Shown piece after piece: positions 12,301 to 21,679 of a stretch of 64,000 nucleotides of DNA. Numbering within the stretch: position 1 is the first letter of the stretch; every line of letters begins with the position of its first letter. Position numbers and translations under genes: made by a program. The notes under the pieces are model-generated. The model did no database searches and was not told where the DNA came from. It worked only from the letters and a program-made list of their open reading frames with translations. The stretch covers positions 9,363,387-9,427,386 of the forward strand of contig NC_064034.1 of assembly GCF_932526225.1 (NCBI RefSeq), given 5' to 3'. The stretch is from Nematostella vectensis. Its lineage: Eukaryota; Cnidaria; Anthozoa; Actiniaria; Edwardsiidae.

Positions 12301-14173
12301 CGTGTGCAGTACCTCAGACACATGCTCCGCCTGGCGGGGACATCCGACCACGTAAGATCTTACATCCATGGGGGGGGGGGGTGCATTGGAGCGTCTGGGG
12401 CCAACAAAATGTGTGATGAATTGGAATAAATCGAAAGGAGAACAGGAAAAAACCTGCACGTTCTTCAGATTTAATGAACAATCTAAACGGGATAAAACGA
12501 ACCCAAAAATATTAGCGAAGGCATGGGTTTAGTGGCGAGTGTTCGTAAACACGTGACGACATTTTGATGGATTTGGGTTCTTTATTTATTTAAATACGTT
12601 AACTTTGTAGTATTGCGGAAACACAAAAAAGGAAGGAGGGAGGTCAAAGGAGTAGATCAACTAGCAGGCTAGTCTCATTTTTCAGTACAATAAAAAAAAA
12701 ATTTTCGCCGGATAGTAGGGCATGAGGTCTCGATGATTTTAAAGGCATACTCTAGCAAGCTTTTGTTCAACATTGTGTTACGGCATTGGTACCCAACCCT
12801 GGTTCTCTTGCCTTTATTTTAAATCGTTGACAAAAGTGTTGGTGCTATATTTTACATTCAGTTTAACTTCAACTTTGTGGAAGTGTTCCGCGTGCGAGAA
12901 TTCCAATTCACGCCATTTCATAACGACGACCCTCCCGAGGGTCATACAGACGCTACCGTACACTATCCGAATGCTTCCGAGAGTCAGGCGAACGCAATCG
13001 AAGACCACACGGACGAAGGCGGTCAACACGACAAGACCAACGAATGCCAGGTCCTTGCAGTGCGTGATGGTAAGACGCGCGGACGCTCAACCAAGAGTAT
13101 TTGGAATGTGGATGGAGAAATCGTTTCTCATGCACCAATCATCGTGAGGTAAGTCGCACGTGAGCCAATCATCGTATGGTAAGACGCACGGTAGATAGTC
13201 ATCGTGAGGTAAGACGCATGGCGAGCCAATCACCGTGGGATTAGACGCACGGTTAGCCAATCATCGTGAGGTAAGGTATGAATCAACACAAGGTTGAAAA
13301 GGTATGTTGAACGCCTCTGTGATACAGAGTGGTTGCGCTGACGTTTCGAGCGTTAGCCCTTCGTCGGAGCAAAAGACGAAGGGCTAACGCTCGAAACGTC
13401 AGCGCAACCACTCTGTGTCACAGAGGCGTTCAACATACCTTTTCAACCTTGTGTTGATTCATACCTTGTCTACACCACGCCTACGCAGACCATCTGGTTT
13501 TTCTACAGCTTGCCTGTACTCTTTCTAGTTATACCATTCTTCGTGAGGTAAGACGCACGGTTAGCCAATCATCATGAGGTTAGTCAAGTCACACATAAGA
13601 ACTATATATTGTGCTTATTATGTGAGGAGACGAGGGCAGGCCTGCGAAGAGAATTGACAACAGCAGGGCAAGAGAGGTTTTCTTCGCGCACGTGCACGTT
13701 TTTCGAGAAACGCATCAGAAAATTAGTGCGATATTCGGATTGGTTGGGGCCATGTAGAAGCTATCGGAAGATTTCACCACATTGGATTGGTTTGGATTGA
13801 TGCAACACAGACGAAGAACGGGAATACAATAGAACAATGAGGGTAACCTAGCCAATCATGTTAGGCCTTACCAGCGGACTTCTACACTTCTCATTGGTTG
13901 TCTCGATCGCCTCAGAGGTCATTAGGTAGCATTGAAGAATCTTTCATGGCTTAAGGTGTTTTTGTGTGGGCATTACTCTAGATCACATATCTTTTATCAT
14001 TTATCATTGCAAACGCACTCTTGGTGCTCTGGTGAACATTTGTTCTCATTGGAAGTTTCAGTCTTGTCCTTTTTTCTCGTCCCAGGGTTCACCGTCAGCT
14101 GGTGCGTATATTCGCGCGTGGCATTGAGGAATGCGAGAACACGCCCTCCTGTCGCGTCTGTCGGCGCTCGTGA
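6327..14173 (+). CDS. CERK: Ceramide kinase (12 coding exons)
   Basis: Phosphorylates ceramide to ceramide-1-phosphate at Golgi and plasma membranes. Coding exons are 6327-6456, 7743-7988, 8838-8969, 9111-9174, 9688-9833, 10452-10526, 10870-11047, 11433-11513, 11921-12009, 12152-12351, 12862-13148 and 14086-14173. All junctions are GT-AG and phases agree, giving 571 residues against about 537 in human CERK. Residues ~15-125 form the PH-like domain. The diacylglycerol-kinase-type catalytic domain follows, with LLVFVNPVGGKK, the nucleotide-binding CVGGDGMFHEILNGL and PAGSTDAIAY. The CXXXCXXC motif known to be needed by CERK is present as CRTGCFVC across exons 8/9. The tail reads RVHRQLVRIFARGIEE and ends in extra cysteines (CENTPSCRVCRRS). 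Exon 11 has a low-complexity acidic/His insert of about 50 residues, which accounts for the extra length. A splice-donor minisatellite follows exon 11. The start has YY1-like context. Confidence 0.93.
6911..7592. mobile_element. Foldback DNA element in ceramide kinase intron 1
   Basis: The ends are inverted: the left starts CCGGCCCTACCAATCGATAA and the right ends in GATTGGTAGGGCCAGG. Inside both ends are many short palindromic ATCGAT/AATCAATT blocks. There is no transposase ORF, so it is a non-autonomous element of about 680 bp. Possible target duplication is the flanking TTACAC/AATACAC pair. Confidence 0.7.
9937..10184. mobile_element. Foldback MITE in ceramide kinase intron 5
   Basis: About 60-bp imperfect inverted arms run from ACACCTATTT (9939) to AAATAGGTGT (10183). 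The arms share CGTTGTCAGTGCAAA and AATGGCAGTTC with their complements. No coding capacity; the short ORFs read across it are spurious. Confidence 0.75.
13130..13583 (+). repeat. 30-bp minisatellite carrying the exon 11 tail and splice donor of ceramide kinase
   Basis: The junction CCAATCATCGTGAG|GTAAGTCGCACG ends exon 11 at 13148. Copies follow at 30-bp spacing (GTGAG-like cores at 13144, 13174, 13204, 13234 and 13266), and two more resume at 13540-13583 after a foldback insertion. Three or four of the extra copies retain GTAAG after GAG or ATG and so resemble 5' splice sites. Confidence 0.85.
13273..13467. mobile_element. Long near-perfect palindrome (foldback MITE) in ceramide kinase intron 11
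   Basis: Two arms of about 93 bp are almost exact complements around a short centre (GGAGCAAAA). Each arm contains GCGCTGACGTTTCGAGCG and the word CTAACGCTCGAAACGTCAGC, which I remember as common in cnidarian foldback repeats. It sits inside the 30-bp donor array and splits it, so it inserted after the array formed. Confidence 0.85.
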
Positions 14174-14449
14174 CGTAACACGTGACACACTAGCGTGACG
14201 TCAGAAGTATATAGGATTGCAAGAATAATCGTGCATAGCAGTCATGTTGACAAGCTAGCGTTACGTCAGAAGCATGATGACGGTTGCGAGTTCTTAATCT
14301 AATTTAAACCCATAGACTTTATTTATTGAAGGTTGTTCGTAAAACGGATAGTCGTTATGCATTGCAAAGGAGCTATGGCCCTTTTAATTTAGCTTTTAAT
14401 TTAGATATTTGAGAGATTCTCAGTGAAAAAGCTGCTCCTCGCTACTGAG

Positions 14450-14820
14450 AGGTTTACTGTTGAGTAACGAGACGCGTGTCTAGAAGGGGGAAGGGCGTGT
14501 CCGAGGGGTCCAGGTTTATCGTTGAGTAACGAGACGCGTGTCTAGAAGGAGGAAGGGCGTGTCCGAGGGGTCCAGGTTTATCGTTGAGTAACGAGACGCG
14601 TGTCTAGAAGGAGTAAGGGCGTGTCCGAGAGGTCTAGGTTTATCGTTGAGTAACGAGACGCGTGTCTAGAAGGAGGAAGGGCGTGTCCGAGGGGTCCAGG
14701 TTTATCGTTGAGTAACGAGACGCGTGTCTAGAAGGAGGAAGGGCGTGTCCGAGGGGTCTAGGTTTATTGTTGAGTAACGAGACGCGTGTCTAGAAGGAGG
14801 AAGGGCGTGTCCAAAGTGTC
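14450..14820. repeat. 62-bp minisatellite, six copies, downstream of ceramide kinase
   Basis: Units begin GTTGAGTAACGAGACGCG at 14459, 14521, 14583, 14645, 14707 and 14769. Each contains the near-palindrome AGACGCGTGTCT followed by AGAAGGAGGAAGGGCGTGTC. It lies about 280 bp after the ceramide kinase stop codon and may be in its 3' UTR. Confidence 0.92.
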
Positions 14821-16224
14821 CGGACCCCACCCTGCTCATGTGACGAAATGAGTTCGACTACGGTTGACCCCTTCGTCAATTTTATGTGTATATTTGGATA
14901 AAAAAAGTTTCTAGTTGCATCAAGTGGCGTATTACCAAAGCTAAGGCTGCCGATTTGACCAGCTTAGTTTTCGTTTAGTTACAAGGGTCTTACCCAGTTC
15001 TCTTCCAAATAAAAAAGGAAAAAAGTAAAATCTGAGATAAAAAAAAGATTCCTTCCGAATTGTAGTTGCACTCATACTCACTTATTCTTTATTATACCCA
15101 TGTAAAAGATTTTTCAAATTGTTTCTTCCAAGCAGTTTCAATCTTCAAACGCCATTCAGTCAATACAATAATCGTATCTGGCCAAGTACACACAAAAAAA
15201 ACAGCGTTGCCATTATAAATTAACCCAATTATGTGATATTTGTAAGTGAAATACAAGAGATGAAGATATGTGAAAAGGGGTGGGTAACTTATTTAATAAA
15301 ATAAAAGATGCATAAAAAGGTTTGTAAGTGAATCCTGTCTTAAGTCTGTAAGTGACTCCTGTCTTTAGACCTTAAATCAAAGCTGATTTTCCGACATTGA
15401 TGTCGGGTATGAGAAAACGAAACAGGCATCAATCCGAACCCTTGTTGTCATATGGCAGGACAACTTTTACCAAGGGACTTCTGACGCCATATTGGAAATT
15501 ACCCAGAAGACCCTTAGGACGAGGTTGAGGGCAACTATGGACCGGGTGTCGGAGGGTATTCGATCTGTTAGGAGAGGAGGGGGCGGGGGAACATTGCATG
15601 ATACAGTATCCCCTTGGCAAATCCTATTAAGTGATCTACAGAAAAGGAAGAGCACATCGCAAATGCGCCTAATTTTCATGCTCAGAGCTCCCACACACAC
15701 ACAACGGCCGAAAGTCTACTTTTGAAATCTCAATAGACGTGCTATTTGTAGACAAAACTATAAAACATAAGCTTGATCACTCTGGTTTGTCAAATATATG
15801 TCAGACTTTTTTTTTGCCAAATCCGACAATAAAACGTCCCTTGGAGATGTGCAAAGGGTGTGGTCAGCAGATTTTTATCAGAAAATTCACCCCAGTGAAA
15901 TTAGGTCCACTTATTCGGATTTCGCAACCCCTCCCCACCCCCACCCCCCACCCCCTATAAAGTACGGGCCTGTAGACATAAACATGCCATTTCAGGCTTG
16001 TGTTTTGTTTATTTCTCTAAAATTTTACAAGTATATCAATGCTTCATGGGTATCACGCATGTGAGAAAATGGTAAATAAAGGCAAATTTAGGTTTGAGAA
16101 GCTGCAGGATTTTAGTTTATGTACTTGTCAACATTCACTGAATGGTGGATTTCAGTGAAAATAAAGCCATTTGTGCGTTTCCCATAAACCACGGAAGAGC
16201 GGTGGACAGGGCCGTTATTTGATG

Positions 16225-16640
16225 ACAGTGGGTCTCCAGGCTACCCTGGGTTGCAGAGGCTGAATAGAGCCTTTGGCCTCCAGGCTACCCTGGGTTGCAG
16301 AGGCTGAATGGAGCCTCTGGTCTCCAGGCTACCCTGGGTTGCAGAGGCTGAATGGAGCCTCTGGTCTCCAGGCTACCCTGGGTTGCAGAGGCTGAATGGA
16401 GCCTCTGGTCTCCAGGCTACCCTGGGTTGCAGAGGCTGAATGGAGCCTCTGGTCTCCAGGCTACCCTGGGTTGCAGAGGCTGAATGGAGCCTCTGGTCTC
16501 CAAGCTACCCTGGGTTGCAGAGGCTGAATGGAGCCTCTGGTCTCCAGGCTACCCTGGGTTGCAGAGGCTGGATGGAGCCTTTGGTCTCCAGGCTACCCTG
16601 GGTTGCAGAGGCTGAATGGAGCCTCTGGTCTCCAGGGTAC
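16225..16640. repeat. 44-bp minisatellite built from MITE-like end sequence, about 10 copies
   Basis: The unit reads GGTCTCCAGGCTACCCTGGG then TTGCAGAGGCTGAATGGAGC. It starts at 16231 and recurs every 44 bp to 16627. The words TACCCTGG, AGAGGCTG and GGAGCCTCTGG are the same as the inverted ends of the foldback element at 59251-59404, so the array looks like tandemly amplified transposon ends. Confidence 0.92.
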
Positions 16641-16799
16641 CTCCAGGCACTGATTAATAGGCTAATTCTTTTGTTTTTAAGAACGTTTAAAATTTGGTCG
16701 AGACTGGGGGAGGCTGTGTACAGCCGCTTAGTTACTAACCTGGCGACAAGACCTGTTGCAAGGTTAGTAGCCTACGCAGGCTACCAGGTTAGTTAGCGG

Positions 16800-17052
16800 C
16801 AGGGGCGGTTGCAGGATTTCGAAATGGGGGGTTTATGATGGCCGGAAAGACGCGGCTTTTAATATCCAGTGGCTCTGGGTAGGTCACATAGATCTTACAT
16901 ACTTCACGCTGAATTGGATTTGTCGCGTCAGCAAAGTAAAGCAGGCAAAGGCACATGGGCAGTACCTCAGATATGTATTTTCTTTAAACAAAGTGACTTT
17001 TTTACTCAAGGGGGGGATATCCACGCAACCCACCCCCCTGTATCCGCCCCTG
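16800..17052. mobile_element. Short foldback element with CAGGGGCGG ends
   Basis: The left end is CAGGGGCGGTTGCAGGAT and the right end is the inverse, CTGTATCCGCCCCTG. Poly-G and poly-C runs lie just inside the ends. It belongs to the same type as the elements at 62514-62722 and 62750-62883. It has no coding capacity. Confidence 0.65.
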
Positions 17053-19595
17053 AGATGCTTTACACAGGCTAGAGTAGTTCTTATTCTTATTTTTGGAAAA
17101 TTTCCCTGTATATAAAAATATGATACTCAATGAAATATTTATAGAAAATAATTATAGAAATATTCAATAGCAATATATTTACGTTTGTTATTATGAGAAC
17201 CATTTGATTCATTCTAGAAAGTATCAGACTAACAAAACAGTATTTTGCTGCTATCTGAGCCTCGACGTTATAAAAATAAAGAGTGTATTTTGCTATTCTG
17301 GCTTTAAAGAACAAAGAGGATCTAATAAAATGCAGTTAATCATCTGTTAGGTGTCTCGGCATCTTCATGATATATTCATCGAGGGGAGGGGTAGAAAACA
17401 ACAAAGATATAACACGCAACAATAGCCCCCTCGACTCTCCCCTCCCTCGTGTCACAATATGGTAGTCGTAGCAAGCGGTAAGATTCATGTTACAGCGCGC
17501 TTAAAATTAACTTGGATAGAACCGCGCTAAAACGAAAAAACTGCCCTCGGTGTTTGGGTGAACCTATAATTCAGTCTAGATGGAATACAACAGCTGAATC
17601 CCAAGCACATTCCCAAGATACAGCGACATTTAAAGGTATGTACTAGTTGTTTGTTTTATAGCCGCTCGACACCCTCCAACGAGTACAGTTTAATTCCACG
17701 TTTATTCGTATTTGCAACCAGGAAATTATCGCTCGGGAGTGAGACATGATGTGTTGTTCAATTGAACTGCTTGTTTTGTTAGAAAATGGCTACTATCAGT
17801 TCAATAATGTGCAGTTTACAAGTTTAATTGAAACTGAGTTAATTATCGCTTTAATGATTTATATTTTTAAAGTACCTAGTATTTTTAGGATAGTGACTTT
17901 CGATTTTAATTCAAACATATCGATCGGTTTGAATCCCGTTGGTGCTCACATTATAGTGACATCATTTTGTTCAAGGACGAAAGTAAGGGATAGTGTCCGC
18001 GGTTTAACCTAACTACGCGTGTTAACATAATTTATGGGTACAAAAATCAATTTAGTATTAGTAAGAGTTTCGCGATTTCATGTATGAAGAGACATAAGGT
18101 TGCCCACCAAAAGTCAAGTTTTGACCTCGTTTCAACTGTTCCTACGAAATTTGAGAGTGTTATTTTTTAGATCATTTATGAGAGGGCAATTAAAAGCCAG
18201 CATTAAAATGTGGAAAATACAGTGTCATAACTTTTAGTGCGTTGCGGGCAAAATCAGTTTTGTTGATAGTAGGACTTATAATATTATCATGAAAAGTCCT
18301 ATCTACGATTAATGATTTGACTCGTTAGGGTAAATCTATTACGGATTTCCCACAAGACGTATGATAATTCGTGCTAAAGTAAAAATTAGCAAATTTACGC
18401 ATGGATAAGTTGCAAAATTTACCATTTTTCGTTTCGATAAAAATGGTTCTTTTTCATAATCGCACACGCTTTAAAATATTGGCGAATAACGCTAGGGTGC
18501 AAATCCCAGAATTCTAGAGTTTGTTGATATATCAGGGTAAGCGTTCTCATAAAAAGCTCTTAAAATAGTGTAATGCTGTGAGTTTTTTTATGCTTTTCTA
18601 TTTGTTTACAATCACTCAAGCGTTATGTTCTTCATGAAAAAAAACTTGATCACGACATGACTTGGCCACCAACAAAGCCTCTACCTCGACAAACTGTTTC
18701 TCCAATTTCACATATCTACTGTTCCTCTTTGATCTTGCATTCGTGTAAAATATGCATGTGGATAAAAGAATTAAAGAATGCCGATCAACCACTCCTTTGT
18801 TATTATTTACAATTGAACATAAAGCAGTTCATTTAAAAGAAAACTTCAAAATAACCACCCACGATTGAAGTCTGATACTTTGTTAACGATATCTGAATGG
18901 AAGTTTCTCAGTTAGTTGCTTGAGTCACTCGGTATTATGCGGGAGCGTAAAATCCTCTGCGTGAATGGCCTCCTTTAATCATTTCTTCTTTTGGTTTATA
19001 TGGTTATTGGCTCGTACACGGTGAATTTTAGAGCCCCGTAGAGCATTTTAAATCTCAAAATTTTCTTGGGCAAACATTCCAGATCCCTCAACAGTTGAGC
19101 ATTTTCATCCTTATGTTGCACGTAATTCTAATTTTTAAAATGCCGTGGTATTTCTTTTGGTCGAAATTTTGATAACTATCGAATATCATTAAAACAATTA
19201 AGTTCCCTGTGTTTTGGGGTTCCTTTGCTTGCGCGCAAATGGGTCTGGTGATATATAACATGATAAAACTCTGTAAAAAAATATCCTTCACGCGGCGACA
19301 TCATTGTAGCTACATAACCATCATCAATCTATTTTTTACACCCTGGAAATCCGGGGATGCTACCCTGATAAAAAGACATTTTACTTGTTAGGATCGGTGA
19401 TGCCGTTATGCAACTGCGGTATTCTGCGCGCGCCCATGCAGGTACCACTGGTTACTTTACTGTTTGTAAATTTTATATGTTCTCCTTTAAAATAGGTGTG
19501 GACCCTCGTGGGAGGATGACCTGATACCCGCTTTAGCTGGTTTCTTGTCAGGGTCGTTGAATACCGCCAAGTGTTCTCGTTATCCTCTGACCATC

Positions 19596-21679
19596 ATGGG
19601 ATCGCTGTTCCAAGATCGTCTTGATGACAATGACTCAACCAAGACAAGTAAAAAACCCAAGCCAAAACTACACAGAGGCCTTTCGCGCCTCGTGTACATC
19701 AGCGAGGAAACTCTGTCTTTACTAAACATTTCGGCGTTCCTGGTATTTGGTCTCCTAACTTTTGTTAACATGGAGATTCTGTTCACCGCCGCGGAAGATA
19801 TCCTAAGCGGGTTCAACATCCCGACGGCGTCTCTGATTATCTGCTTCAATGTCCCGCTTGTCGTGGCCAAGATAGTTCTCCCGTGGTGCTTCCAGCGCTT
19901 TCCATATGTGGTCCACGTGACTTGGCTTACGGGCTTTATGATATTAGGCACCTTGTTCATCGTGTTTGTTGACAGCATGGTCGCTAAGATGGTGGGCCTT
20001 GGTCTGAACGCCATGGCGACAGGTGGGAGTGAGTTAGTGTTTCTAGCACTCACGGCCTACTACCCCAAGGTCTGCGTCAGCGCGTTCGTTTGCGGGACGG
20101 GAATCGCTGCTTTGGTGGCTCCTCTCTACTACGCGGGTGAGTCGAATTTTTCAAATAGGCGACTTTCACTAAGAAATCTTGTGACTAGCAAACTCACGCC
20201 AACGGCTTAGGCCGTTACGCTAGAGAGGGCGAAAAAAAAATAAAATCTTTGAATGAAAATCAGCCCTTTTTGACATAGAGACATTCTGACGCTAGCAAGA
20301 GCGCACAAGAGTTTGCTACCCAAAAAGTCAAGTAATTCTATAGTGCAACTCGCCTATTGCAAAGCGATGTCTTATTCCCAACACTCAAGCATCTGGATGG
20401 ACAATTTGCGCTAGTTCAACCCATGTTACTTGCGTCTTAGAATTGTCAAATCACTCAAATGCAATCCTTGTCACACCATTTTTACCCCAGTCACGCTAGT
20501 CAAATCACTCAAATGCAATCCTTGTAACACCATTTTTACCCAGTCACGCTTGTCAAATCACTCAAACTCGTGTTGAGGTTTGTCTCCCAAGGCTCACAGT
20601 CCATGTAAAGCCATTCTACCCTTGTCACGATTGTTTCATCACATCGCATCATGTAACGCCATTGTACCCTTGTCACGCGAGTCTCTTCCCGTAGTCACGC
20701 TAGCCTCACCCTAGTCACGCTAGCCTCATCAATACTTGGCTTATCGTTTGCAGCTGCTACCACGTGGGGTTGCCTCGCCCCGCGCGCCGCCATCATGCTT
20801 ACCATCCCGTGGCCAATCTTCTTCCTCATCTTCTATCTCGCGCTCGATAAGGAGCCCATCCGAGACACGCCTATCAGGGCCACGCCCCTCCACAGGTCCG
20901 GCTCCACGCGCGGTTCTATGGGTGGCTCCACGCGCGGTACCATGCGTGGCTCCACGCGCAGCAAGGTATCCTACAAGACTCTGCTCACCAAAGAGACAGA
21001 GAGCGACAGCGAGACCGACGAGCCAAACAACAACACGACAAGGCTTAGCTGCTCCAACAAGCTCTCGGTAGCAGTCCAACTTGTCCCTCTACTCATCCCC
21101 CTCTTTATCAGTTTTTTCACCGAGTACCTTGCCGTAACCTCGGTTGTGACCACCATTGCACTTCCGAACTCTCGACTACGACCGCGGGACCACTACCTGT
21201 ACTACTCGTTGTTCTATAGAATCGGCAAGTTCATGGGCCGCTCGTACTTGTTCCTGCTGTCCTGTTTGCCGCGATTCGTGGACTGCATGCGGGATACGTG
21301 TCAATACACGTGGATTTTCGCATTGTGTAATATATTCCAGTTGCTGTTCCTGCTATTTGACAGTTGGTACCATTTTGTGCCCCATGTGGAGATCATTATT
21401 ACGGTGTGCTTAGGCATAGGGCTGTTTTCGGGCCTCATCGTGCTGCACTCCCCGCATTTGGTCCCTCAGCTGGTGCAGCCAAACGAGTCGGAATTTGCGT
21501 TGAGTTTATTGTCGCTCGGGAATGGAATTGGAGGACTAGCCGCAGCGATAGTTGGACTTTTTGTGGAGCCCTACCTCTCAGCTAAGTGTCAGCAGAAGTT
21601 TGATCCCAAATACTGTTTCACCAGGTTTCATAATACGACGGGGTGGGATAATAATCTACGCTGCCTGCCTGCTTCGTGA
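19596..21679 (+). CDS. CLN3/battenin family lysosomal membrane protein, first tandem copy
   Basis: CLN3 is a multi-pass membrane protein of lysosomes and endosomes; its loss causes Batten disease in humans. Exons are 19596-20136 and 20754-21679, giving 488 residues (human about 438). I chose the ATG at 19596, the first ATG after an upstream non-ATG stretch. Exon 1 carries a cytosolic N-terminus with a basic KKPKPKLHRG, then hydrophobic helices and the family signature region MEILFTAAEDILSG, MATGGSELVFLALTAYYPK and FVCGTGIAALVAPLYYAG. Exon 2 opens with a helix, then a hydrophilic loop with a GSTRG repeat, then the second half with LFISFFTEYLA, RPRDHYLYYSLFYRIGKFMGRS and DSWYHFVP. These positions correspond to the conserved CLN3 blocks (SSGLGEVTFLSLTAFYP and YFAEYFI in human). 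It is clearly diverged from CLN3 proper and is paired with a second copy 3 kb downstream. Function as in CLN3 is inferred. Confidence 0.88.
20400..20752. repeat. Degenerate tandem repeat in the intron of CLN3-like copy 1
   Basis: Variants of GTCAAATCACTCAAATGCAA, CACCATTTTTACCC and CTAGTCACGCTAGCC recur irregularly up to the acceptor at 20753. It does not reach into the exon. Confidence 0.7.

Larger units (their letters stand above)
14174..19595. other. Gene-poor repeat-rich interval between ceramide kinase and the first CLN3-like gene
   Basis: It holds the probable 3' UTR of ceramide kinase, a 62-bp minisatellite, a 44-bp minisatellite, one foldback element, and long AT-rich stretches. A possible polyadenylation signal AATAAA lies near 15006. 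I find no conserved protein on either strand. Poly-C/G-rich patches at 15580-15600 and 15925-15955 are low complexity. Confidence 0.6.

Noticed and set aside
12773-13147. 124-residue plus-strand ORF
   Set aside because: It is out of frame with ceramide kinase exon 11, whose own frame fits the family and the junction phases.
16440-16796. 118-residue ORF of MEPLVSRLPW-type repeats
   Set aside because: It reads through the 44-bp minisatellite and the next foldback; no gene context.
20741-21079. 112-residue minus-strand ORF and 111-residue plus-strand ORF
   Set aside because: They are antisense and out-of-frame shadows of exon 2 of CLN3-like copy 1, in GC-rich coding sequence.
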